Source of the DNA: JBCBZH01 sp039815415
GTDB taxonomy: Bacteria > Bacteroidota > Rhodothermia > Rhodothermales > Rubricoccaceae
Reading direction: 5' to 3'
DNA length: 26,286 bases
Assembly (NCBI GenBank): GCA_039815415.1
Contig: JBCBZH010000024.1
Span: forward strand, 1-26,286
Below are positions 16,182-23,968 of the stretch, in pieces. A model generated the notes under the pieces. The model made no database searches. It saw only the letters and a program-made list of their open reading frames with translations, and was not told the origin of the DNA. The position numbers and the translations under genes are program-made. Each line of letters starts with the position of its first letter. Position 1 is the stretch's first letter.

Positions 16182-17105
16182 TTATCGACCACTCACAAGC
16201 ACATCGTACGTGCTCTGGTGCGCCGCGTCCATTTCTGAGAGAAGCTCGTAGGCTTCATTGCGATTGGGCGCATCCACCATCAGTTCCGCGATCTCTTCGA
16301 ACTTGGTCGCGAAGAACACGTCCGTAGCGTAACGGCGGCGGTTGAACTGCTGGTACAGCTCGTGGAGATCCGTGAACGTGGCAACGGCATCCTCCCACGC
16401 CCCCTCAGGATCCTGGACGAAGTGATCCAAGACGGAGTAGTGGTACGAGAAGTGCGCCCGACGGAGTGGGGCAAATGCCGGGTCCAGCACTTCGCTGATG
16501 AGCGTGTACCGAGACCGGTCATCCCCCACTTCGCTGGTCCAGCCTCGGGCAGAACGCGCCCGTCCCAACTCGGCGGTGAGGCGTGCTTGCTCGAAAAACG
16601 GCGTCCCTCCCATCTCGCTGAACGAATCGTAGTCGTAGCCAAGGATGAGCATCGCGTAGAAGTCCAACACCGACGTGAGCGGATCGAAGGAATTGGGATC
16701 GAAGACCAGATTCTGCCCACGCGTGTACCCAAAATCCCACGTCCGATCTCCGATGAGAAGGGTCTGCGTCCGCTGGCCGGTGCCGTAGATCGGTCGGCTG
16801 GCGCGCACCACCACTTCAGCAGAGAAGTTGGAGAGGCTCTGCCCCGGGTTCGACAGAATGGTGATCTGGAATGCGCAGTCGATGCGCTCACGGTTGTCGA
16901 AGGCATCCTCCGTCCATAACCGGTCGTTCAGGTACCGCTCCACCTGAAGGCGCAGCTCGTCCATAAACTGGAATTCGTTGCCCTGCAATCGGGACCGATC
17001 AAGCGTCACGACGCAGTTCAGCTCTTGCGCCCGCACCGACGTGGCACACAGAAGGATCAGCCCGAGAAGAAGCAGACGACGCACAGCGAAACGGAAAGCA
17101 GACAA
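16182..17105 (-). CDS. porD: DUF4835 / PorD-like type IX secretion protein
   Basis: The 307-residue product has a signal peptide (about 1-26, ending SVRAQ) followed by ELNCVVTLDRSRLQGNEFQFMDELRLQVERYLNDRLWTEDAF, the DUF4835 opening. It also has ERIDCAFQITI, VVVRASRPIYGTGQ and DPLTSVLDFYAMLILGYDYDSF. Members of this family (PorD) are periplasmic or lipid-independent envelope proteins needed for, or linked with, the type IX secretion system of Bacteroidota. The length matches the family's approximately 300 residues. It is divergent from the PorV-like barrel gene by 104 bases, so the two may share a promoter region. Confidence is high for the family, lower for a working type IX system, since other components are not in the window. 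Confidence 0.88.
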   Translation of the reverse strand: MSAFRFAVRRLLLLGLILLCATSVRAQELNCVVTLDRSRLQGNEFQFMDELRLQVERYLNDRLWTEDAFDNRERIDCAFQITILSNPGQSLSNFSAEVVVRASRPIYGTGQRTQTLLIGDRTWDFGYTRGQNLVFDPNSFDPLTSVLDFYAMLILGYDYDSFSEMGGTPFFEQARLTAELGRARSARGWTSEVGDDRSRYTLISEVLDPAFAPLRRAHFSYHYSVLDHFVQDPEGAWEDAVATFTDLHELYQQFNRRRYATDVFFATKFEEIAELMVDAPNRNEAYELLSEMDAAHQSTYDVLVSGR

Positions 17106-17209
17106 GAGACCGGATAGATCCGCGCGGACGCAGCCCGTAAGTTGGTTCGTCCGGCGAGGCCCAATCTACAGAGCCTCGCGCCCCTCCGAACGTTGACGCC
17201 TGGTCCTTT

Positions 17210-18067
17210 ATGCGTCCCCTATCTCTGCGCCGTGGCCTGCAACGCGCAGTGCTCTGCCTCGGGCTGACGCTTGCGGCTGCGGCTCCGGCCCTCGCTCAGC
17301 TCGCAGAAGGCGGGGCCCGGCGCCTAGCGCTTGGACGCGCTGGCGTGGCGCTTGGAGGCGAGGCCTGGGGCGTCGCCAATCCAGCCACGTGGGCCACGTT
17401 GGCCGACCGCCGCCTCGCCCTGGAGGGCAGTCAGGCCTTCGGACTCGCAGACCTGCGCTTGGGAGCCGCCAGCGCGGCGGTGCCCACCTCCTTCGGAACG
17501 CTCGCTGTGAGCGGGCGGTCGTTCGGAGGCAGCGTCCACCGGGAGACCCGTGTGGTGGCTGGAATTGCACGGCCGTTGGCCCTCAGCCGCGTACGGGCCC
17601 TCGACGTCGGGCTGGCGGTCGGGGTGGAAAGCGCATCCACTGAGGGATTCGGATCGGCCTCCACGGTTCTCCTCGACGCGGGTGTTCAGGGGGACCTGCT
17701 CCCGGCGCTCCGCCTCGGCCTCAGTGCACGCAACCTGCTTGGCCTCGGACGGGGCGCAGAAACGGATCTCCAGCGTTCCGTCTCGACAGTCCCCACACTC
17801 GCCGTCGGGCTGGCGTACACGCCATCGGACCATGCGGTGCTGGTCCTGGATGCGCTTCAAGACCTCGACCGAGGATTGTCTATGCGGGCGGGCGCCGAAG
17901 CTCGCCCTGTTGATGTGTTGGCCCTGCGCGTAGGCGTCTCGACGCAGCCCGTTCGCTACACGGCTGGGCTGGGCGTTCTCGCAGGCCCGGCGCGAGTGGA
18001 TCTTGCCGTAGAGCAGCATGAGACCCTCGGCCTGACGCCAGCGTTCGGCGTGGAGGTCGGGTTTTGA
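17210..18067 (+). CDS. PorV/PorQ-like outer-membrane beta-barrel protein
   Basis: The 285-residue product has a signal peptide ending at about residue 26 (AAPALAQ). The stretch LALGRAGVALGGEAWGVANPATWATL resembles the start of PorV/PorQ and related 'aligned-start' barrel proteins, in which G-A-x-N-P-A is conserved. Alternating hydrophobic strands run to a C-terminal VEVGF, the terminal Phe expected of an outer-membrane barrel. PorV shuttles type IX cargo and PorQ is a companion; which, if either, this is cannot be told. The stop lies two bases before the ATG of the HhH barrel gene, indicating one operon. Confidence 0.72.
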   Translation: MRPLSLRRGLQRAVLCLGLTLAAAAPALAQLAEGGARRLALGRAGVALGGEAWGVANPATWATLADRRLALEGSQAFGLADLRLGAASAAVPTSFGTLAVSGRSFGGSVHRETRVVAGIARPLALSRVRALDVGLAVGVESASTEGFGSASTVLLDAGVQGDLLPALRLGLSARNLLGLGRGAETDLQRSVSTVPTLAVGLAYTPSDHAVLVLDALQDLDRGLSMRAGAEARPVDVLALRVGVSTQPVRYTAGLGVLAGPARVDLAVEQHETLGLTPAFGVEVGF

Positions 18068-18069
18068 CC

Positions 18070-20265
18070 ATGGGAACGCCAGCTCGAGGGTGGGTCCTAC
18101 GGGGCGGGGTCGCGCTGGCGATCCTTGCGCCGTGCGCCATGGCCCAGGTGCCCACCGACTCCACGGGCGTCCCCTCGGACACGGTGGTGGTCTCGGGGGG
18201 CGAAACAGGACGTCTGGAGGCGCTCCTGGAAGACGACCTCACCGGAGACCCGACGGAATTGATCGAGTTGCTGGACGAGCTGGCGGAAAACCCGCTGGAT
18301 GTAAACACGGCGACTGCTGCCGAGTTGGCGCTGATCCCAGCGTTAGATCCACTGACTGCTTCTGCGGTGATCCGTTTTCGGGAGGCGAACGGGCTCTTCC
18401 GGTCTCTTCCCGAGGTGCAACTTGTTGAGGGTCTCACACCCGAGATCTACCTGGACGCCCGCCCCTATCTGACCATCGGGCCCCGGCTGGAGACGACGTC
18501 TGCACAGGCCCAGCGCTTCCCCGCAGCCCCCGCGCTCCGAACGGTGCTGAGGGGCCTCTCCTACCGCACGACACAGCGTGTCCAACGGCGGCTCGATACC
18601 CAGGCGGGCTATGAAGGCCCTGACTCGACGCGCGCGTTTGCGGGATCGCCCGAGCGCATCTACACGCGCCTCCAGGCCACGTACCGGCGGCAGGTGAGCC
18701 TGAACCTGACCCTCGAGAAAGATCCGGGCGAGGCCTTCCGTTTCGATAGCGACTCGAACACGTATGGCTACGACTACCTCAGCGGCCACGCGGCGCTGCT
18801 GGATGCGGGGCGCATCGACGCATTGATCCTCGGCGACTTCGCGGCCGAGTACGGACAGGGGGTCGCGCTCTGGCGTGCCTCAGGATTCGGGAAAGGCCCG
18901 GATGCTGTCGGAGGCCCCATTCGAACCGGGCGCGGCCTTCGCCCTTACGGATCGGTGGAGGAAAACCGATTCTTCCGAGGCGCCGCGCTTTCGGTAGCTG
19001 CCACGCCGAACGTCTTCGTCAGCGGCTTCGCCAGCCGTCGCCAGCTCGATGCCAACGTGTTCGTCCCGGACACGCTCGACCTTGCAGACCCAGACATCCC
19101 CCCCACAGCCCTCGATGGCGCTACGGTTACCAGCTTCGGCGCGGACGGCCTCCACCGAACGGACACTGAGCTGAGCCGAAAGGACGCCCTAGGCCAAACA
19201 CTCGTCGGAGGGGGCGCCGAGTTCCGGCTTGCCACAGGTACGGTGGAAGGACGCGCTGGCGTAGTGGGCTACACAGCGTCGTTCGATGCGCCTATCGGAC
19301 AGGGTACGCGCCCTGACCAGCGCTTCAACTTCTCTGGGGATCGGGCGACGGTGGTGAGCGCCTACGCGGATGTCAAGACTCGAGCGGGTCAGGCCTTTGG
19401 AGAAGCGGTGCGCGGTGCCGGTGGTCGGTTCGGTGGACTGGCGGGCGTACAGGCAGACCTCGGAAGCAGCGCAGACCTGCTGCTGATTGGGCGTCACTAC
19501 GAGGCTGGATTTACCAGCTTGCACGGCTATCCCTTCGGCGAGCGCAACGGCGTCGGGCAGAACGAAACCGGGCTCTATGCGGGCGTCCGCGTGCGCCCAT
19601 CCCGAACCTGGACGGTCAACGCCTACTTCGACCAGTACCGATTCCCGTACCTCCGCTTCGGTGTCCCCCGCCCGAGCCAGGGGCACGAAGCCCTCATCAA
19701 CATCGAGCACCGCCCGAGGCGCTGGATTCGTGTCTACATGCAGGCACGCACCGAGACCAAAGAGACCGGCATCGATGTCCCGAACATCGTTTCTGGATCA
19801 ACGGTCCGCGGGCTGGCGAATGAGACGCGGCAGACGCTGCGGCTTCATGGCGAGTGGTCGGCCAACCGGGTCCTCCGCCTCCGTGCACGCGTGGAGGGAT
19901 CACGGTTTGTGGAGACCGATGGCACCGTGGACACCGGTGCGTTGGTGTATCAGGACGTTCGCTGGCAACCGACGCACTGGCTCCAGCTCGACACTCGCCT
20001 GACGCTTTTTCGCACGGACGATTTCGATGCCCGGCTCTACGCCTTCGAGAACGACCTGACGGGCGTGTTCGCCATTCCAGCCCTCTCTGGCCAGGGCGCG
20101 CGCGGGTACGTCTTGCTGTCGGCCACACCCATCGACAACCTGAGCCTCCAGGCCAAGCTGGCGTCCACCTGGCTCCGGGGCGTGCGGCGCATCGGATCTG
20201 GCAACAGCCAGGTCCAGGGCGACCGCGTTCGGGACCTCGGCGTGCAGGTGCGCTACCGGTTCTAA
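18070..20265 (+). CDS. outer-membrane protein with ComEA-like helix-hairpin-helix domain
   Basis: The 731-residue product has a signal peptide (about 1-26, ending CAMAQ). A ComEA-type HhH domain follows at about 75-135 (NPLDVNTATAAELALIP, then AVIRFREANGLFRSLPEV), and then about 580 residues of beta-rich sequence ending VRYRF, as in a beta-barrel. Such HhH-plus-barrel proteins are common in Bacteroidota but have no settled function; the HhH may bind DNA or serve as a periplasmic scaffold. ATG 18070 was chosen over the in-frame TTG at 18064. It follows the PorV-like gene directly, so the two are probably co-transcribed and act together at the outer membrane. Three exact motif copies lie within it. 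Confidence 0.82.
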   Translation: MGTPARGWVLRGGVALAILAPCAMAQVPTDSTGVPSDTVVVSGGETGRLEALLEDDLTGDPTELIELLDELAENPLDVNTATAAELALIPALDPLTASAVIRFREANGLFRSLPEVQLVEGLTPEIYLDARPYLTIGPRLETTSAQAQRFPAAPALRTVLRGLSYRTTQRVQRRLDTQAGYEGPDSTRAFAGSPERIYTRLQATYRRQVSLNLTLEKDPGEAFRFDSDSNTYGYDYLSGHAALLDAGRIDALILGDFAAEYGQGVALWRASGFGKGPDAVGGPIRTGRGLRPYGSVEENRFFRGAALSVAATPNVFVSGFASRRQLDANVFVPDTLDLADPDIPPTALDGATVTSFGADGLHRTDTELSRKDALGQTLVGGGAEFRLATGTVEGRAGVVGYTASFDAPIGQGTRPDQRFNFSGDRATVVSAYADVKTRAGQAFGEAVRGAGGRFGGLAGVQADLGSSADLLLIGRHYEAGFTSLHGYPFGERNGVGQNETGLYAGVRVRPSRTWTVNAYFDQYRFPYLRFGVPRPSQGHEALINIEHRPRRWIRVYMQARTETKETGIDVPNIVSGSTVRGLANETRQTLRLHGEWSANRVLRLRARVEGSRFVETDGTVDTGALVYQDVRWQPTHWLQLDTRLTLFRTDDFDARLYAFENDLTGVFAIPALSGQGARGYVLLSATPIDNLSLQAKLASTWLRGVRRIGSGNSQVQGDRVRDLGVQVRYRF

Positions 20266-20301
20266 AAGGAGCGAGGACTAACCTTCTGCGATACTGCACC
20301 G

Positions 20302-21791
20302 ATGGCTGGCATCCTGGACTTCGGCACGACGCAGATCGGACTGGCAGGAATCGGACTCGTCGCGCTGTACGTCGCCGGGGCTCTCACGGCTCTCGACGCC
20401 ATCATGAAGGAGCGCACGCCGCAGGGAGCTACCGCCTGGGTCTTCGCGCTCGCAACGCTTCCTCTCCTTGCACTGCCGCTGTATTGGGTCCTGGGCCGTT
20501 CCCGGTTCGACGACTACGTCACAGCGGTTGAGCAGTTCGACTCCGAGACCGCGACGGGGCTCACGAGTGCGACTGAGGGACCTCTGCAGCCCTTCCTGGT
20601 CTCACGTTCCAGGCAAGTCAATGGGCGCGAGGCTGGCGAGATGCGCGCCTTTGACGCGATGGCGACGCTTCCTTTTACCCACGGGAATGCCCTCCAGCTC
20701 CTGGTGGACGGTTCGGCCACGTTTGACGCCCTGTTTGAAGCCATCGACGCTGCAGAGTCTTACGTCCTGGCTCAGTACTTCATCATCCATGATGATGACA
20801 TCGGACGGAAGTTTAAACGCCACCTGATTGATGCTGCTGAGCGAGGCGTCACGGTTCGGCTCCTGTACGACTCGGTCGGAAGCTGGAGACTGTCTCGGAG
20901 ATACAAACGCGATCTGATGAGAGCCGGTGTTCACGTGCGCGCGTTTACCGGGCCGCGGAACTGGCTCAAGAAACTCCGCCTCAACTTTCGGAACCACCGA
21001 AAGATCGTCGTGTGTGACGGCCGTGTAGGGTTCATCGGCGGACTCAACGTCGGCGATGAGTACCTGGGGCGCGATGAGTCCTTCGGGCCGTGGCGGGACA
21101 CTCACCTGAGAGTCGAAGGCCCAACGGTACAGGGGCTCCAGCTCTCCTTCGCCCGCGATTGGTTCTATGCGACCCAGGACCTTCTGGACACCTTGACCTG
21201 GAAGCCGACGCCCGCCAGCTCGAGTCCAGGGATGGACGGAGAGGGTCAGACGGCGCTTGTCCTGGCATCGGGCTATCCGACCGATTGGAAACCTGCGGTC
21301 TCCTCTTCACGCATGTCATCGAGAGTGCCGAGAAGCGTGTCTGGATTGCCAGCCCGTACTTCGTGCCGGATGGACGCGTGCTTGGCGCTCTTCAGCTCGC
21401 TGCGCTGCGCGGCGTGGATGTCCGGGTTCTGATGCCTCGCGCCATCGACAGCATCCTGTTCAAGTGGGTGCCCTACGCGTATCTACCCGAGGCCGAACGC
21501 GCAGGCGTCAAGGTCTTCCTCTACGAACCGGGGTTCATGCACCAGAAGGTGGCCCTGGTCGACCGCGACTTCGCAACGGTCGGAACCGCGAACTTTGACA
21601 ACCGCTCGTTTCGGCTGAACTTCGAGGCTACAGTCGTGGCTCAAGACGGTGCCTTTTGCGACCAAGTCGCTGACATGCTGGAGGCTGACTTCGACCGTGC
21701 CACACGCATCACACAGGACGAGCTGTCGGATCGGACCGTCCTGTTTCGGTTTGCCGCGCAAGCGACGCGGCTTCTGGCGCCCATTCTATGA
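20302..21791 (+). pseudogene. cls: cardiolipin synthase, interrupted by a -1 frameshift
   Basis: The gene encodes a phospholipase-D-superfamily cardiolipin synthase that joins two phosphatidylglycerols in the inner membrane. The first frame (20302 to about 21288) gives two N-terminal membrane helices and the first HKD motif (NHRKIVVCDGRVGFIGG). The continuation is in another frame (from about 21288 to 21791) with CGLLFTHVIESAEKRVWIASPYFVPDG and the second HKD motif (MHQKVALVDRDFATVGTANFDNRSF). Joined by a single re-read or missing G in gattggaaacc, the product is about 496 residues, a normal length. Both halves are well preserved, so the break is recent or a sequencing or assembly error. As written, the first frame would end at 21432 without the second active-site motif, so no active enzyme is expected. 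Confidence 0.9.
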
Positions 21792-21867
21792 TGGCTCCAT
21801 ACGTGAGCAGGAGCACGTCTGCCGCTTCCGTTCACCCTATCCTTCTGAGCACCCTCATCCCCGACTC

Positions 21868-22581
21868 ATGCTTCGTCGCCTCCTCCTCCCCGTGTTCGTT
21901 CTTCTCACGACGCTTCCGGTAGCGGCGCAGGAGCGCACCCGCACCATCAGCGTCAGCGGCGAGGCCGAAATCCTCGTCATCCCGGACGAGGTCATTCTCC
22001 AGCTCGAGGTCGAGACGCGCGACGCGGACCTGAGAACGGCCACGGATTCCAACCAGGCGACGATCGACGCGGTCGCGGCGGTTGCCATGCGCTACGGCGT
22101 TCCGGCGCAGCGCATTCAGACGGAGCGGATCGACCTACGACCGGAGTACTCCAGCCGACGACGGGAGGACGGCGTCTCGGTTCAGGTGCTGGTGGAATAC
22201 CGGGCCAGCCGAGCCATCAACGTCACCCTCCGCGATCTCGACGTGTTCGACGACCTGATGCGGGACGCCATCGGTGCAGGCGTCAACCGAATCAACGGCG
22301 TCGAGTACCGCACGACCGACCTGCGCAACCACCGCGACAACGCCCGGATGCAGGCCATCGACGCCGCGCGGGAGAAGGCCGAGGCTCTCGCCGGGCGCCT
22401 CGGCCAAACTCTGGGCCAACCGCTGACGATCTCTGAGGCGGGGTTCGCGTCCACGTTTGGCCGGGTGGCGTACTCGCAGAACGTGATCTCGGAAGCGCCT
22501 GCGGGCGCGGGCGTCAGCACCAGCCCCGGCCAGATCTCCATCCGGGCCAACGTGTCGGTGGTCTTCGAGCTGGCGGACTGA
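21868..22581 (+). CDS. SIMPL (DUF541) domain periplasmic protein
   Basis: The 237-residue product has a signal peptide (about 1-20, ending PVAAQ) and the SIMPL/DUF541 pattern: TRTISVSGEAEILVIPDEVILQLEVETRD at the start, a central YRASRAINVTLRDLDVFDDLMRDAI, VEYRTTD, then AIDAAREKAEALAGRLGQTLGQPLTISE and a C-terminal VSVVFEL strand. Members are exported beta/alpha proteins of poorly defined role, with E. coli YggE linked to oxidative stress. The start was placed at ATG 21868 because the signal peptide begins there; the frame is open upstream within cls. The last codons (FELAD) are written with the iterated motif. Confidence 0.9.
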   Translation: MLRRLLLPVFVLLTTLPVAAQERTRTISVSGEAEILVIPDEVILQLEVETRDADLRTATDSNQATIDAVAAVAMRYGVPAQRIQTERIDLRPEYSSRRREDGVSVQVLVEYRASRAINVTLRDLDVFDDLMRDAIGAGVNRINGVEYRTTDLRNHRDNARMQAIDAAREKAEALAGRLGQTLGQPLTISEAGFASTFGRVAYSQNVISEAPAGAGVSTSPGQISIRANVSVVFELAD

Positions 22582-22583
22582 GG

Positions 22584-22616
22584 CTCGAACTGGCGGGCGG
22601 GTTTCGCCAGCTCGAG
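22584..22616. terminator. hairpin made from two opposed motif copies, between convergent genes
   Basis: CTCGAACTGGCG (22584-22595) and CGCCAGCTCGAG (22605-22616) form a 12-position stem with a single A-C mismatch and a 9-base loop, just after the SIMPL stop codon. The right arm can alternatively pair perfectly over 11 bases with TCGAGCTGGCG at 22565-22575 inside the SIMPL gene. The placement between convergent genes and the switchable arms suggest a bidirectional terminator built from the iterated motif. No T-tract follows. Confidence 0.55.
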
Positions 22617-22681
22617 GATTCGTTCGGCGTAATGAGAACAGAAGGTGGTCCTTCCACTGCTGCCACTGCCTGCACGAAGCG

Positions 22682-23029
22682 CTATTCGATGTAGACCAAC
22701 GTGCGTTCGGTCCACTCCTCTCTTTGCTGTGAGCCCTCTGGGACCGGAACACGGTCATACTTGCCTCCACGCCTCGCTTCCTCCTCCGCAATAAGCCCAG
22801 GAACACCCGACTCGGGTTCGATGGGTTGCTGAGCCACCTCGTCGATCATTCTTGGGACCGCGTCCAGAATATCGCGAGCGATCTGCTGCGTCAGCCGCTC
22901 GTCAACTTTCGCAAGGAGAGAAGCTGGAAGAAACCGCGCGGCCACCTTTACCACCGCGATAGGAATTCGGGTGTTTCGGATTCGCTGACCAGTCTCAACG
23001 TTGTGCGAGACGATCCGAAGACATTGCAT
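22682..23029 (-). CDS. small hypothetical protein, possible SHOCT-like-domain relative
   Basis: With the ATG at 23029 the product is 115 residues. It begins MQCLRIVSHNVETGQRIRNTRIPIAVVKVAARFLP and ends GGKYDRVPVPEG...ERTLVYIE. That layout resembles a small alpha/beta module found at the end of SHOCT-like and anti-sigma-like proteins: an L-x-I-x-V strand, R-I-P-hydrophobic helix, then 'GKxxDV...VEIxVE'. This is recalled similarity only. The frame is open upstream to an ATG at 23134, which would add 35 residues of unconvincing sequence. DNA is A+T-richer than its surroundings. Function unknown. Confidence 0.6.
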   Translation of the reverse strand: MQCLRIVSHNVETGQRIRNTRIPIAVVKVAARFLPASLLAKVDERLTQQIARDILDAVPRMIDEVAQQPIEPESGVPGLIAEEEARRGGKYDRVPVPEGSQQREEWTERTLVYIE

Positions 23030-23147
23030 AGTTGTAAAGTCGGTAGGAGCGAGTGCCGCACCTGCGAAGGGCACCGACCACTGGCTGTAAAAGCAGAGGA
23101 TACGCCTATGCACGGACAGTAAGAGGGTGCCCATCCTATCCTTACCA

Positions 23148-23621
23148 TCAGCCTAGCTCATTCAGACGTATGAAGCGGTAACCGCCGAAGGCCCACGCTG
23201 TGCAGAACAGAATGCCAACCCACTCCGTCCCGTCTGTCCCTTCATACAGCAAGCTGTATATCCCGACCCCTATCAATAGAATGGGGAAACCGACGGCGAA
23301 GAAAAACAAGACGCTTCTGCTGAAGAAGCTAGGTCTGGGTTTGTTTGCGAAACTGAAATCGACGCCGTGGAGCGCCCTGAGGTACCCAGCTCGTTCAATC
23401 GCGCGGCGAACGGCCGCCGCTTCAACAAAGACCCCCACCGGCTCAGGCCCCTGTACCTCTTCTCCTTCGTAAAGAACCCAAGCGCTGAAACCTTCCTTTT
23501 CGAGAAGAGCTTGGAGGTTATGCGCGCCGTGCTCTCGTTCCGGCGGAAACATCTCGACTGGCTCCAAGCTGTCTGGCAGTTCCAATTGGGTAGGTCGGTA
23601 GAATTGGTACTTGAGCTGCAC
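23148..23621 (-). CDS. hypothetical protein with two C-terminal TM helices
   Basis: The 157-residue product is not recognised. Residues 1-95 are soluble, with a domain resembling a DUF/SPOR-like 'LLEKEGFSAWVLYEGEEVQGPEPVGVFVE' pattern: strand, helix, strand, as in small signal-transducing modules that bring an 'addressing' segment to a membrane anchor. Two hydrophobic helices (about 103-124 and 132-150) end the protein. It starts with GTG at 23621; a later ATG would remove 23 residues. With its neighbour at 22682 it forms a small minus-strand cluster in A+T-richer DNA, which suggests acquisition as a unit. Confidence 0.6.
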   Translation of the reverse strand: MQLKYQFYRPTQLELPDSLEPVEMFPPEREHGAHNLQALLEKEGFSAWVLYEGEEVQGPEPVGVFVEAAAVRRAIERAGYLRALHGVDFSFANKPRPSFFSRSVLFFFAVGFPILLIGVGIYSLLYEGTDGTEWVGILFCTAWAFGGYRFIRLNELG

Positions 23622-23738
23622 TCGTGCGGCAGAAGAGCCAGGATACGCTTCATGCGGTGCTTGGACGCCCTATCTCCTTGCTTGTGAAGTACGGAGGAAA
23701 CCAAGGTCTAGACCGAGATTCATCCTCAACGTCCTGCT

Positions 23739-23765
23739 TCGAGCTGGCGGCCCTCACCAGCTCGA
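23739..23765. terminator. hairpin of two opposed motif copies after the mnmA operon
   Basis: TCGAGCTGG (23739-23747) and CCAGCTCGA (23757-23765) form a perfect 9-bp stem with a 9-base loop, ending three bases beyond the stop codon of the zinc-ribbon gene, which is read from the minus strand. The left arm is part of an exact copy of the iterated decamer (23740-23749). The position fits a terminator for the mnmA/zinc-ribbon transcript, though there is no T-tract. The rest of 23622-23738 shows nothing I recognise. Confidence 0.55.
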
Positions 23766-23767
23766 GA

Positions 23768-23968
23768 TCAGCTCAACCACCCGAGCAGCCACGCTAGAAG
23801 CGGCACCGCAAACAGGATCATCAACCCGACGAACAGCCACGCGCTGAGGCGCGTGCTCGCCTTGCGCACCGGAAACTCGTACCCACAGAACGGGCACACC
23901 TCGGTGTCGGCAGGAACCTCCATCGCACACGACGGGCACTCGATGGGCTCAGGCTCAACCGGGATCAC
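23768..23968 (-). CDS. zinc-ribbon membrane protein
   Basis: This is a 66-residue protein with a zinc ribbon (CPSC at 11-14 and CPFC at 25-28, both Cys pairs present) followed by a hydrophobic helix (about 44-65) that would anchor it in the inner membrane. Its GTG start overlaps the mnmA stop by four bases (23965-23968), so it is translationally coupled to mnmA. Its role is unknown; short zinc-ribbon-plus-helix proteins are common and rarely characterised. Confidence 0.8.
   Translation of the reverse strand: MIPVEPEPIECPSCAMEVPADTEVCPFCGYEFPVRKASTRLSAWLFVGLMILFAVPLLAWLLGWLS

Noticed and set aside
21288..21432. Programmed -1 frameshifting in cardiolipin synthase
   Set aside because: No X-XXY-YYZ slippery site and no clear downstream pseudoknot at the shift point; a single-base deletion or sequencing error explains it more simply.
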